Translations under genes and position numbers: made by a program | The notes under the pieces: generated by a model | Told to the model about the DNA's origin: nothing | What the model saw: only the letters and a program-made list of their open reading frames with translations | Databases searched by the model: none | Assembly: GCA_003013855.2 (NCBI GenBank) | Contig: ML058449.1 | Coordinates: 2,728,001-2,792,000 of the forward strand | Direction of reading: 5' to 3' | DNA: 64,000 nt | DNA from: Liriodendron chinense | Lineage: Eukaryota; Streptophyta; Magnoliopsida; Magnoliales; Magnoliaceae | Shown: positions 1 to 10,763 of the stretch, piece by piece | Position numbering within the stretch: the first letter of the stretch is position 1 | Layout: each line of letters begins with the position of its first letter

Positions 1-2
1 TG

Positions 3-1560
3 GATATATCAGCCTCTTTCAACATGTTGCTCGGACGACCGTGGCTGCACAAGGTTGGAGCTGTGCCATCAACCCTGCATCAACGAGTGAAGTACATCTG
101 TGGAAATCAAGTGATCTCTATCCATGCAGAGAAGGAGCTCATCATTCCTTCCAATGCTGCTGCCACTGAACCAGACATCCCGGTTATCGATATCCAACAC
201 TCTGAAGAAGACATCACGTTTCACAGTTTCGAATTCGAGACTGTGAACTCTATCGCCAATCCAGAACCGATAAGGGTGGACCGTGTCTTTTCACCGGCAG
301 AGCGTCTGAGCCTCAAATACCGAATGAAGAATCACTTCAAGTCCAGAAAGGTACCGCTGATATATAACCAACGCAAATGGGGACTCGGATACAGGGCAAC
401 CTTCATGGACAAAAGAAGGAAGAAATTTCGGTGCTCACCCATCCAATTCGTCAAGCCAGGAGAACCTTGCAAAGATCCAGGAGGGAATCAACCGACTGCA
501 CTACACAAAGGCCTCCCGATGAGCCTAGTTTGGGCCACGTGGCCCCCCATTCGATGGGATCAGATTCTCGAACCATCTAAGCCTCCAGAAGAAGAAGAAA
601 AGGATGAAGACGAAGAAGGAAGTCAAATACAACAGCTTCAGGACCAGGTTACCCTGACACCTGCTCCCAACCAAGGGCACAACCTGCCCACGTCAGCATC
701 AATCAACCAGGGGCACAACCTGCCCACTTCAATCAGCCAGGGGCACAACCTGCCCACTTCAATCAGCAAGGGGCACGACTTGCCCATCTCTGTAAAGTCA
801 ACTTCATCAATCATCAGCCAGGGGCAGAAGCTGCCCATCCATTGGACCAAGAAAGGGAAGTGGCCAGCCCTAGATTGGTATGATGTCCAGATTCCAAACT
901 CGTATCTAGCTGTGGAACCAGATGAACTGCAATGCGAGGTAAGTGATCCGGGAGGGACTGAGTGCGACTCAGATCTCGAACCCGACCAGCGAGAAGTCAT
1001 GGTCATTGGGCCAGACCGTGATTCTTCGCCCAAAGCATCAACCCCCACCTCTTCAGGGGAGGAAGTGTGGGGTCCTGAATGGTCATTTGTTCCCCTCACC
1101 TTTGAATCAGCCAAAGAGCCATCTGAGGGCTCTGGCTTCCAAAAAAAAAATGCCTGTTTAAGCAGCGACCGGAACTTTGGAACAAGTTGGGATCAATCAT
1201 GGTCTGCAATGCCCGCTTGTTCAAAGTCCCGTGAATTTCGAAAATCCAAAAAAATCAAAAACTTTCAAAAGCCAAAAACATCTAGTATTTCCATTTCAGA
1301 AAAATCTCAAAAACCAAAAAATATTTCTTTTCCTGCATTCAATAGTGTGCCAAGTTCGTCTAATGAGTCGCATGAGTTTGAAGTCGAATCATATGATTTC
1401 GACATCGAATTAGACTTCGAACTCATGGGTCTGGACGAAGCTCGGGACGAGGAAGATGATGATACTGCTCCCGAACTTGAGGATCTCCTCAAAAAGTTCG
1501 AATCCAAAGCCAATGTTGTAGCCGATGATTTCGAGATAGTAAACTTGGGGACACCTGAGA
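3..1560 (+). pseudogene. Protease C-terminus and extended protease-RT linker of Tat pol
   Basis: The first residues resemble the C-terminal edge of a retropepsin-type domain (LLGRPWLHKVGAVPSTLHQ), which in Tat elements leads into the linker. The linker is about 450 residues long, acidic and proline-rich. At roughly nt 655-840 it holds about five repeats of a GHNLPTS-type heptad. A stretch with WGLGY near nt 380-400 may be a degenerate G-patch, known in some plant gypsy proteases, but this is weak. The ATG at 24 is internal and is not a start. Confidence 0.75.
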
Positions 1561-2567
1561 TCCCTAGGGAAGTACGCATTGGAAAATCGTTGCCACCTGA
1601 GATGAAACAGAAAATGATAGAGTTCCTAGCTCCAAGATTGTCCAACTTTGCGTTCTCATATGAAGACATGCCGGGGCTCGATGAAGAGCTCGTTGTACAC
1701 CATCTGCCAACCAAGGCAGATATGAAGCCAGTGAAGCAGAAACTTCGAAGAATGAAGCCAGAATGGGCTCTGAAAGTCCGAGATGAAGTCATCAAGTAGT
1801 ACAACGCGGGATTCTTGGTAGTCTCCAATTACCCTGAATGGCTCGCCAACATCGTACCAGTACCAAAGAAGGACGGCAAGGTTCAAATGTGCATCGACTT
1901 CCGAGATCTCAACAAAGCCAGTCCAAAAGATGACTTCCCTTTGCCACATATCGACACTCTGGTCGACAACACTGCTGGATACAAAATCTTCTCATTCATG
2001 GACGGGTTCTCAGGTTACAATCAGATCAAGATGGTCATCGAAGATCGTGAGAAGACATCGTTCATCACTCCCTGGGGAACCTTCTGTTACAGGGTAATGC
2101 CGTTCGGTCTGAAGAACGCAGGAGCAACATATCAGCGAGCAATGACAGCATTATTCCACGACATGATGAACAAAGAACTTGAAGTATATGTGGACGACAT
2201 GATCGTCAAATCTCGCACAATTGAAGGACACTTTGAAGATCTGAAGAAGTTATTCAACAGATTAGAAAAGTACAAGCTCCGCCTCAACCCTCAGAAATGT
2301 GTCTTCGGTGCAATGGGAGGTAAGCTCCTCGGCTTTATGGTGAGCGAGGATGGCATCAGGGTCGACGAGACCAAAACCAGAGCAATCATCGAGATGCCCC
2401 CTCCTAGAACAGAGAAAGAAATTCGTGGCTTCCTCGGCAGAATTCAATACATCAGTCGCTTCATCGCACAGCTCACACCTATCTGTGAGCCCATATTCAA
2501 GCTCCTCCGAAAAAACGTTCCAAAAGAATGGAATGATGATTGCCAAGTCGCCTTCGATCGCATCAAG
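1560..2567 (+). pseudogene. Reverse transcriptase domain of Tat pol (stop codon inside)
   Basis: It copies element RNA to cDNA. The fingers and palm are recognisable: IVPVPKKDGK near 1851, MCIDFRDLN near 1887, PFGLKNAGATYQ near 2101, the catalytic YVDD at 2187-2198, and LGFMVSEDGI near 2328. The TAG at 1797 falls in the N-terminal part, just before a YNAGFL segment. The frame is otherwise intact up to the TGA at 2568, where the RNase H connection begins. Confidence 0.92.
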
Positions 2568-2570
2568 TGA

Positions 2571-3035
2571 TATCTCATGAATCCTCCAGTCCTAGTGCCT
2601 CCCACTCCTGGACGACCACTATTGTTATACATCTCGGTAGCAGCAGAAGCCATTGGCTGTGTCCTCGGCCAACACGACGAGACCGGGAAGAAGGAACAAG
2701 CAATATACTATTTGAGTCGAAAGTTCACCGACTACGAGACCAGGTATTCCCAGATCGAGAAGACTTGCATCGCCCTAGTCTGGGCAACTCAGCGACTCCG
2801 TCAATACATGATTGCATTCCCTATTCTCCTCCTCGCTCACATGGATCCGCTCAAGTACCTGTATTAGAAGCCGGCACTCACTGGAAGGATAGCTAAATGG
2901 CAGCTACTCCTGTCTGAGTTCGACATCACCTATGTCACTCAGAAGGCAATCAAGGGGCAAGCCCTCGCCAATCATCTTGCCGCCCACTCCCTCCTGGATT
3001 ATCAGCCGCTCAAGACATTCTTTCCTGATGAAGAT
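2571..3035 (+). pseudogene. RNase H domain of Tat pol (stop at 2865)
   Basis: The frame continues directly after the TGA at 2568 and holds a retroviral-type RNase H that degrades the RNA strand of the hybrid. Visible signatures are YISVAAEAIGCVLGQ, the AIYYLSRKFTDYETRYS segment and CIALVWATQRLRQYM. The TAG at 2865 interrupts it just before a KPALTGRIAKW segment. The domain then runs into a spacer before the second RNase H. Confidence 0.88.
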
Positions 3036-3038
3036 CTC

Positions 3039-4814
3039 TTGCTCATTGAAGAGGATGAAAAGAAGAAGAAAGATGAATGGACATTATTCTTCGACGGCGC
3101 AGCAAACTCTAAAGGGAGTGGTATTGGAGTAATCATCTACTCTCTAGATGATGTCCCTATTCCTATCTCGAGGCGCATAGCATTCGAATGCACCAACAAC
3201 ATGGCAGAGTACGAAGCATGCATCGCTGGCTTGAGGGAAGCCATAATCCTGGGCGTCAAGAAGCTACGAGTATTTGGAGACTCACAGCTTATCATCAATC
3301 AGACCAATGGCGAATGGAAAACCAAGGACGAGAAGTTGATACCATATCATGTGTATCTTGAAAATCTGATCGAAGAATTCAAGGAAATCACCTTCTCATA
3401 CATGCCCAGAGCCAAGAACCAGTTTGCAGATGCTCTCGCCACACTTGCATCAATGCTCGAGATACCAAAAGGGGCTTCAGAGTGGGAGCTCACAGTCAAA
3501 ATTCAAGAAGAACCTGCCTTTTGCCTGCAAATAGAAGAAGCCGAAGCTGTCCCTGACAAACCCTGGTATGCCGACATCAAGCAATATCTCGAAACCCAGG
3601 AGTTTCCAGAGTCAGCAACAGCAACAGATCGCCGAACCATTCAGCGTTTGGCCGGCCAGTTCACCATCAGTGGCGAAGTTCTTTACAAGCGATCCTATAA
3701 TCATATCCTCCTTCGATGCGTCGATGAAACAGAAGCTGCAAAGATCATGAAAGAAATACACGAAAGAATCTGTGGCCCACACATGAATGGGCACATGATG
3801 GCAAAAAAAATTCTACGACTCGGCTACTATTGGCTCACCATGGAGACAGACTGTTGCCAGCACGTCAGAAAATGCTTCAAGTGTCAGGAGCATGCGAATC
3901 AAATCCATACCCCATCATCAGAGTTATACAACCTGACCACTCCCTGGCCTTTCTCCATGTGGGGACTCGACATCATCGGCAAGATCAGTCCCAAAGCATC
4001 AAATGGTCATGAGTACATACTTGTGGCAGTCGACTACTTCACCAAGTGGGTAGAGGCAGCCTCCTACACCACAATTGCAGCATCTCAGGTGATCAAATTC
4101 ATGAAGAACAACATCATATGCCGATATGGAATCCCGAATGCTATCATCACAGATAATGGGACCCCGTTTGTCAACAAGAAGATGGATGACTTCCTCAGCA
4201 AGTTCAAGATCCAACGTCATCGATCAAGCCCCTACCGTCCTCAGATGAACGGTGGGGTAGAAGCCGCAAACAAGACAATCGTCAGGATACTCGAGAAGAT
4301 GGTCGTGACCTATCGAGATTGGTCAGATATGCTCCCATGTGCACTTTGGGCCTATCGAACGTCTGTACGGTCTGCTACGGGCGTTACTCCTTTCGAGCTT
4401 ACTTATGGAATGGAAGCAGTTCTACCAGTCGAAGTGGAAATACTATCACTTCGGGTGTTATTAGAAAGCGGAATTGAAGAAGGAGAATGGCAACGGGCCA
4501 GATTCGATCAGTTGCAACTAGCAGATGAAAAGCGCATGCGTGCACTAAGTCATTCTCAGTGTTATCAGAAAAGGATCGCTCGGGCTTACAACAAGAGAGT
4601 CCGAAAAAGAAGTTTCAAGGTAGGCGACATGGTCATGAAGAAGATTCTACCGTCGCACCTTCCAGATCCCAGAGGAAAGTTCAAACCCTCGTGGGACGGG
4701 CCACTGATCGTCAGAGAAGTACTTTCCGGAGGCGCCGTCAGACTCACCAGCATGAGAGGAGTGGATCTTCCTGAGCCAACCAACGCCGACAGCGTGAAGA
4801 TCTTTCACGGGTAA
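3039..4814 (+). CDS. Archaeal-type RNase H plus integrase segment of Tat pol, uninterrupted
   Basis: This is the longest intact piece of the element, 591 codons. The first ~150 residues are the second, archaeal-type RNase H that marks the Tat lineage: FFDGAANSKGSG with its catalytic Asp, NNMAEYEA, and FGDSQLII. Next comes integrase, which inserts cDNA into the genome. It has an HHCC zinc finger (HERICGPHMNGH with CFKCQ), then the D-D-E core (GLDIIG, TDNGTPF, GGVEAANK), then a C-terminal domain with PDPRGKFKPSWDGPL. There is no chromodomain, as expected outside chromoviruses. The ATG at 3039 is just the first Met after a stop; natively this is the C-terminal half of the polyprotein. Confidence 0.93.
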   Translation: MLIEEDEKKKKDEWTLFFDGAANSKGSGIGVIIYSLDDVPIPISRRIAFECTNNMAEYEACIAGLREAIILGVKKLRVFGDSQLIINQTNGEWKTKDEKLIPYHVYLENLIEEFKEITFSYMPRAKNQFADALATLASMLEIPKGASEWELTVKIQEEPAFCLQIEEAEAVPDKPWYADIKQYLETQEFPESATATDRRTIQRLAGQFTISGEVLYKRSYNHILLRCVDETEAAKIMKEIHERICGPHMNGHMMAKKILRLGYYWLTMETDCCQHVRKCFKCQEHANQIHTPSSELYNLTTPWPFSMWGLDIIGKISPKASNGHEYILVAVDYFTKWVEAASYTTIAASQVIKFMKNNIICRYGIPNAIITDNGTPFVNKKMDDFLSKFKIQRHRSSPYRPQMNGGVEAANKTIVRILEKMVVTYRDWSDMLPCALWAYRTSVRSATGVTPFELTYGMEAVLPVEVEILSLRVLLESGIEEGEWQRARFDQLQLADEKRMRALSHSQCYQKRIARAYNKRVRKRSFKVGDMVMKKILPSHLPDPRGKFKPSWDGPLIVREVLSGGAVRLTSMRGVDLPEPTNADSVKIFHG

Positions 4815-5271
4815 GTTATTTTGACCTTATCAAAGGTTACTTTAATAGAGCTGAAGTCAAGAGGTCGAAGCTAAGACCTCTGAGAAATCATTTCGTCCAC
4901 CAACAAGTGTTTCAAACAAGGGGATTCAAAAAAAGAAACATACAAAAAAAAGGGGGGATTCAAAAGGAAAAGAAAAAAAAGGGGAGAGAAAAAGAATATA
5001 AAAAAAAAGAGAAAAAAAGAGAAAGAAAAAGGGAAGCCAAAGAAATGCACTCAAGAAAAAAAATCAATCCAAGAAACACAGTCATCCATCCATTCACCTC
5101 AGAAGGGTCTGTAGCTAAGGCCGACAGCTCTGCCATTGTAACTTAGGATAAGGGCCAAAAGGTTACCATCGGCCGGCAACGACGGATTCCTGACCTCTGG
5201 TCGCTGCAGTTATCCAAAAAAAAAAAGAAAAAAGAAAAAAAGAGAAGAGATGTGTGCCTAAACAAAGAGGG

Positions 5272-5483
5272 CGGAGTGAAAACCCGAAAGGGCGCTCCGA
5301 GTAAAAACAGTGGGCACACAGCGGACTTGGTGAAAACTCGAAAGGGCGCCAAGGGTAAAAACAGCATAGCTGCCAAGGGACAGGCAAGATCAAATACCCG
5401 GGACGTGGTGAAAATCCGAAAGGGCGCCACGGGCAAAAATGACGGGCAAGCCGGACGCAGCGAAAACCCGAAAGGGCGTTGCG
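5272..5483 (+). repeat. Four covarying hairpin repeats downstream of integrase
   Basis: Four copies (5272-5299, 5326-5353, 5404-5431, 5456-5483) share the 18-nt core TGAAAACCCGAAAGGGCG with small changes. Each is flanked by a different 5-nt arm pair that is complementary: CGGAG/CTCCG, CTTGG/CCAAG, CGTGG/CCACG and CGCAG/TTGCG (one G-U). Inside the core, YYC-GAAA-GGG forms a 3-bp mini-stem with a GNRA loop. A GGTAAAAA-like tail follows each copy. No function is known to me. The pattern implies a structured RNA in the element transcript. Confidence 0.85.
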
Positions 5484-6728
5484 GGTAATAATGGCTAAGA
5501 AAAAAGAAAAAAAAAGCAGGTACATGAGAGATCCAAGCGACATGAAGATTCAATGGAAGTAAGGATGGCAGTTATGAGTCGAGAATTCTTTTAAGATCTG
5601 CCCAAATTCTAGGGGCAGGATACCATTGCGCAATATCTTAAGGGGACCAAGACCCTTGGTGAATAATTATGAAAATCGAGTATGACATTAGGCTGAGTCA
5701 AATATTCTGATTCCTACTTCTAAAAGCATAAATCCAGATCACGCATAGACAGACAAGTACTTGGCACAAATTTCCATTTCATGCATGATTTGCATACATA
5801 TATTTTAAAAAAAAATCATTTTTCCTTATTCATATATGCAAAAAAAAAAAAAAAAAAATCTCACAGGGCTTTCAAAATAAACATCCCCCAGCCAGCTCAC
5901 AGAGTGCCTCGTACAAACGTCTCCCGATCATTCCTCCCAGAAGGTAAGTATCTCTCTTCCTGCTTTGATGCTTCAACATTTTTGCTAAAGTGCTTTCTCT
6001 TCTCACAAGTACCAGAAGGAAGTCCAGGATTAGCCCATCTATGTCCATCGCGACCCCATCATCACCATTGATCACATCATCCATGTGGTCCACACTCAAA
6101 GGATGCATAGCCTCACCTATGTCCCATCCCCTCATCCCATCCATACCATCCATTTCTCCCATAATCAAGGCCTCATTCAAATCTGGAATTTCAGCATGGC
6201 TGCCATTAATGGGCCCATTCAAAGCACCACCAACTACCATCTCTAGCCCCTCATCAATGCCCCCATTCAATGCTCTATCTCCACCATCAATCAAAGGCAC
6301 ATCACCATCTTTAAAGCCTTCATCAATTGCTGAAATATGGGACCCACCAATCTCTCCCACAAGGACCCCCAAGCCATCATTAATGGCTGCCCAAGAGAGG
6401 ATCAATAGAGAAAAAGATAAAAGGAGAAGGAAAGAAGGGACAAAAGGAAGATTCATGGCTGCGGTCGAACCTGTGAGTACAGGGAATGTGGGGACAAGGA
6501 CAGTGGACTGTGAAGAATGTCCGAACCAAAGCTAGCCCAGGACGCTCAAGAGGCGAGCCTTGGGCGGCCTGCTCTGGGCCGCCCGTACGGACGCGCTCCC
6601 TCTCTCTCCGCGGGATTGGCTCCGGGGTTTTTGGTAGGTGAGGCTGACAGTCCACGTCAGCAGATGGCGCTCCATGGGCCGCCCAAGGCTCCGGTCCACT
6701 CCATATTTCGACTGAGATTGATCAAGAT

Positions 6729-6737
6729 CATATAAAA
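6729..6737 (+). promoter_or_regulatory. TATA-like box inside the Tat 3' region
   Basis: CATATAAAAGG lies about 60-180 bp downstream of a GC-rich patch rich in GGGCGGCC/GGCCGCCC. In the 3' LTR the same kind of GC-rich block precedes the TATA box. This may be an internal promoter or a fossil of an embedded LTR. It is a sequence-only call with no support from transcript data. Confidence 0.3.
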
Positions 6738-7185
6738 GGTGCCCCACCGGTCCAATCACGGAGCAATGGGGCCAGAACATGGCTGATCAAGCCAAAGAGA
6801 GGGAAAGGTGATCAAGTGGGGGCCACAAGCAATCCAAGTCATTCAAAGGGCTAAATCATCAGGATCCAAACCATTGGAAGGCTTACACAAGTCAGAAAGC
6901 AGCAAGATCAAAGGCATGATCATTAAAAGAAGGGCCAGAATCCAAGATCTAACCATCAAGTGGGCCCACATGGCTGAAAAGAGCAGTCTAAGCCGTTCAA
7001 GTCATCATCTGCACCATGGACAGCCTTCTTAGCCTCACAAAACATCAAGGATAGGTGCTCCAAAGCAAAGCTGAAGTTTGGAAAGGGCCCACATGGCCCA
7101 CTCAAGCAATCCAGACCATTCAAATCACAATCAGCCCCGTCAGAAGCCAAAAAAAGCAAGGTAAGTATGCCCAACCCCAAAAAAA

Positions 7186-7925
7186 CTTGGTCCGAAGACC
7201 TTAAACTACGTCGGGATCAAGATCCCGAGGGACTTTCAATAAAAACCGACATCGGTCTTGATTGCTCGAGTCAAGATCCGACAACACCGGACATTTTTCA
7301 AAAAATCACAAAATATATATATGCATTACCAGCACTCTCTTATACAGTTTTGGGTCCGAAGACCTTAAACTACGTCGGGATCAACATCCCGAGGGATTTT
7401 AATAAAAACCAGCATCGATCCCAGTCTTTAAGACCAAGATCGGATGATCTGGGTCATTTCGAAAAATAAAAAAAATATATCACCAGCCCCTCTTTTAAAG
7501 TTTTTGGGTCCGAAGACCTTAAACTACGTCGGGATCAATATCCCGAGGGATTTTCAATAAAAGCCGGTATCGGTTTTGATAAAGATCCGCTGACACCGGA
7601 CATTTTTCAAAAAACACAAAAAATGTTTGCCCCTCTTTTATAGTTTCAGAGTCCGAAAACCTTAAACTACGTCGGGATCAACATCCCGAGAGATTTTCAA
7701 TAAAAACCGGCATCGGCCTTGATCAAGGTTCGGTAACCCGGATCATTTCAAAAACACCAAAAATATTTTAAAGCTTTCCACAAAAACCAGCATCAATCTC
7801 AATCACCTGAGTTTAAATCTGGAACCTTTTCAAAAAAAATAAAAAACAAAAAAATTGATTCATCAAGAATTTCAAATTGCACAAGTTCATCTCCAGCGGT
7901 CCGAAGACCTAAAACTACACTGGGA
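7186..7925 (+). repeat. About 155-bp tandem repeats with a conserved hairpin
   Basis: Five copies start near 7190, 7350, 7507, 7650 and 7897. The conserved block holds GGGTCCGAAGACC, then ACTACGTCGGGATC, then CCCGAGGGA. TCGGGAT and ATCCCGA form a 7-8-bp stem with a CAAN-type loop, and GGTC-CGAA-GACC forms a smaller hairpin. The last copy is degenerate. Spacers are A-rich and vary in length. Confidence 0.8.
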
Positions 7926-8512
7926 TTAACTTCTCGGGGGCTTTCTTTCCTAACCTGTTCCAGACATGGCTGACACTTGATCGCACGGGTGTCTGGAATC
8001 TCCTAAACAGGTAAAGGCTGAGGCGGGCAGAACTCCGCAACCCTGTTCGTGTTGAACGCACCGTGATGGACAACCTTGATTTGAAAGTCGCTGTTGAATC
8101 TAACGGATGTTCCCTGTTCCTAAAACTCATGAAGGGGATTAAGGCTGTTGGGAGGTGGAGCGCACCCTCACGGAATTGTGAGCAACGTAAGGCCCCAAAC
8201 TGGATTGACTAAGGGAAATGTGAGGATGTGGCTCATTTTGTGGCCGAAGGAGTCCGTCGGACGATACGTGGTCTATGTGCATTGCACATGAGGAACAGGC
8301 AACTTTGTGGGTGTGTTGACTGAAAACCCTCAAAATCCCCTCATCTGAAGATGTAAAACTACGGCACTTAATTGTGTGAGACTCGTCTTGCTCGCTGACG
8401 TAAAATGGATCGGGTGCCTTACCAGCAGTAGAAGCTGGAAGTGGATGAAAATTCCATACTTTTCCCTGCATTTCATAAAAATCACAAAAATACAAAAACA
8501 TTGCAAAATCAC

Positions 8513-8690
8513 CTTTTCAAAAATCACAAAAAATATTTCCCTTGCTTTCAACAAAATATTTTCAAAAATCACAAAAAATATTTCCCTTGCTTTCAACAAA
8601 ATATTTTCAAAAATCACAAAAATATTTCCCCTGCTTTCAATCAAAATATTTCGAAAATCACAAAAAATATTTCCTGTGTTTTCAATAAAC
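8513..8690 (+). repeat. 46-47-bp A/T-rich tandem repeat
   Basis: About four units share TTTCAAAAATCACAAAAAAT followed by ATTTCCCTTGCTTTCAA. Related single copies of the CAAAAATCACAAAAA motif occur on both sides (near 8480 and 8730) and at 7300-7600, so the array has grown from a motif common to this 3' region. Confidence 0.75.
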
Positions 8691-9610
8691 TGATCTCTAC
8701 CCTGACCGCTCAGGTAAAGATTCGGATCCACATATTTACAAAAAAATCACAAAAATTAGCATCCCCAGCACTACAATTCAGGAGTCTTGAACTCCGCTCA
8801 CTTCACAGTATGGGATGACGGATCCAATCGCCCGCAAATTGGAATCTTGACCAAAACGGGCAACCAAACACCATCTCAATCACATGTATGCCCAGAAGAA
8901 CATCTTGAAGTTGAATAATATCCTCGTACATTCTCATTAGCAAAGAAACAGCATCTTGGGACGATGGACCTGATCGACCACGGGTCGGGATCTTGACCAA
9001 CCCGCTGTCCAAACCTCCGTATCAAAAAGAAAAATCCCCAAGGGAGTACAACCCTGCAAGCAATAAGCTCAAAATTCTCTGCATCTCCAGCAAAAGCAAA
9101 ATCATCAAACGAAAAGAGAATGAATCAAGCCATGCATTCATCATGCATCTCCATGCATCAGCATCCATCGCATCAATCATCATGTTTACCTGCTTTCAAA
9201 ATAAAAGTTGGTTAGCTAAAGACCCCACAGGCATCCCTAGTGGAGGCACATGCAAACCAGATTTTCATTTCAAAAAAGACAAAAAAAATATTTCTATTTG
9301 CAAATAAAAACCCCACGGAGTATCACTCCCCAGAGTGGGTATCTTTTCAAAAACCCAAAAATATTTTCCAGTAGAGCGTTCTGCCTCCAAAACACCAGGA
9401 GATCTTCCATATCTCTGGGTAGGAGCCGACGCAAAAATCAAATAAGATCCGATGTCTCGCGGTTTCCCCGGAGACCATCGGATCCAATGCACTCAAAGTA
9501 CGGTCGAACTGAACTCCAGTGTCAGTGCGGTCGTACCACATGCCAAGATACAAAAAGATGAAAAGCCAAAAGGTTCGGTCACAGAAACCATTTGAACAGG
9601 TGGAAACGAT

Positions 9611-10516
9611 GAATTGTAACCCAAGTATCAAAATCAGCAGATTGGGTGGAAAGAGTTCACCCGCACATACCTAGGCGTGGATGCCTGAAGTACCTTGACT
9701 GAGTCCAAGTCGGCGTAGTAGAATCCCGTAAGACTATCTGACGCAGGGCGTCTAACCACTTTGACAGTCAAGCGAAACAAGTACTCCTTGAGTGATTTGG
9801 GAAAACATCAAACATCACACAATCAGTCTCAGGGTCAGCATCCTCGTAAGACTGTCGACGCAGAGGCTCTGCTGTACCTTTCCGATGTTAGTACCGATCG
9901 GGAATGGAAGGGTTGCGATTGGGTACCCAGGTTGCAGCGCATGCAGGGACAATCGCAACGTTTTCTCCAAACTCTCGCGGTATGTGCGAGTTATCAATTT
10001 CCAGACAATCAACTGACTCAGATACAAAGGACAACAAAGACTCCAGACCACAATCAAGGAAAGAATGAATTGCAAACCAAGCATCGAAACCAGCAGATCG
10101 GCTGGAAAAAGCCCACCCGCACATACCTAGGCGTGGATGCCTGAAGTACCTTGACTGATTCCAAGTCGGCGTAGTAGAATCCCGTAAGACTATCTGACGC
10201 AGGGCGTCTAACCACTTTGACAGTCAAGCGAAACAAGTACTCCTGGAGTGATCTGAGAAAACATCAAACATCACACAATCAGTCTCAGGGTCAGCATCCT
10301 CGTAAGACTGTCGACGCAGAGGCTCTGCTGTACCTTTCCGATGTTAGTACCGATCGGGAATGGAAGGGTTGCGATTGGGTACCCAGGTTGCAGCGCATGC
10401 AGGGACAATCGCAACGTTTTCTCCAAACTCACGCGGTATGTGCGAGTGATCGGTTTCCAAACGATCAACAGGCACAGATGCAAAGGCAAGCAATGATTTT
10501 AGACCATGATCCATGA
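9611..10516 (+). repeat. 456-bp direct tandem duplication before the PPT
   Basis: The block containing CCGCACATACCTAGGCGTGG at 9661 reappears 456 bp later at 10117. The two copies are nearly identical over about 370 bp, and the copy ends are more diverged. A partial third copy may follow near 10440. Each carries short ORFs that are products of the duplication, not genes. Confidence 0.85.
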
Positions 10517-10576
10517 ATGACCGGGTCAGAAGTGGGGTGTCCACTCGCTTTGGCATTCGGTTGCACGCAACCTCTG

Positions 10577-10591
10577 CCAAAGAGGGGCATC
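10577..10591 (+). promoter_or_regulatory. Polypurine tract (PPT) of the Tat element
   Basis: CCAAAGAGGGGCATC ends exactly where the LTR begins with TGTAGACACC. A purine run adjacent to the 3' LTR is where plus-strand DNA synthesis is primed. Its position fixes the element's orientation as +. Confidence 0.75.
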
Positions 10592-10763
10592 TGTAGACAC
10601 CCCACCTTCGGCTACATTGTTGGTAGAGATAGCTGGTTGAATGGAGGACCGTACCCCCATGCCATAGCCCAATTCAAGCCTGAACCCAGTCAACCCAGTC
10701 CTAAACATCACCCTGAAAAACCCCCATAAGAAAAGCCGGTCAAAAAATCCCAAAAAAGTCAAA

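Larger units (their letters stand above)
3..4814 (+). pseudogene. pol: Tat-type pol polyprotein with three in-frame stop codons
   Basis: One reading frame runs from the window edge to the stop at 4812-4814 with no frameshift, broken only by TAG at 1797, TGA at 2568 and TAG at 2865. Domain order is protease tail (LLGRPW motif near 24-45), a long acidic linker, reverse transcriptase, RNase H, archaeal-type RNase H, and integrase. RT has YVDD at 2187-2198, and the integrase D-D-E residues are at 3969, 4152 and 4260. All the domains keep recognisable catalytic motifs, so the element probably decayed recently by point mutation. The stop contexts are consistent with C-to-T changes in methylated DNA, but the original codons are not proven. 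It is unlikely to be autonomous. Confidence 0.92.
4815..10591 (+). other. Long 3' noncoding region of the Tat element
   Basis: This 5.8-kb stretch between the integrase stop and the PPT has no convincing gene. It starts with A-rich low-complexity sequence (4915-5060) and holds several unrelated tandem arrays, listed separately. A GC-rich patch at 6540-6700 resembles the GGCGGCCC-rich upstream part of this element's own LTR. Small ORFs here, such as 5872-6456 on the - strand, are compositionally biased. Long, repeat-rich 3' regions are known in Tat elements; their role is unknown. Confidence 0.8.

Noticed and set aside
24..26. ATG at 24 as the start of a gene
   Set aside because: The same frame is open to the window edge and position 24 falls inside a protease-domain motif, so it is an internal Met.
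5272..5483. CRISPR-like array of direct repeats with spacers
   Set aside because: Only four units with irregular spacing in a plant retrotransposon; the pattern is paired covarying arms, not identical repeats with unique spacers.
5872..6456. 194-codon ORF on the - strand, and 181-codon ORF on the + strand over the same region
   Set aside because: Both are compositionally biased (Ile/Met/Gly/Asp or Ser/Pro), overlap each other antisense, and match no retrotransposon domain I recognise. Possible antisense ORFs are known in some Tat-like elements, but there is no positive evidence here.
9761..10516. Repeated 99-127-codon ORFs (MTVKRNKYS...)
   Set aside because: They appear twice only because of the 456-bp duplication. 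The reading ends differ and there is no recognisable family.
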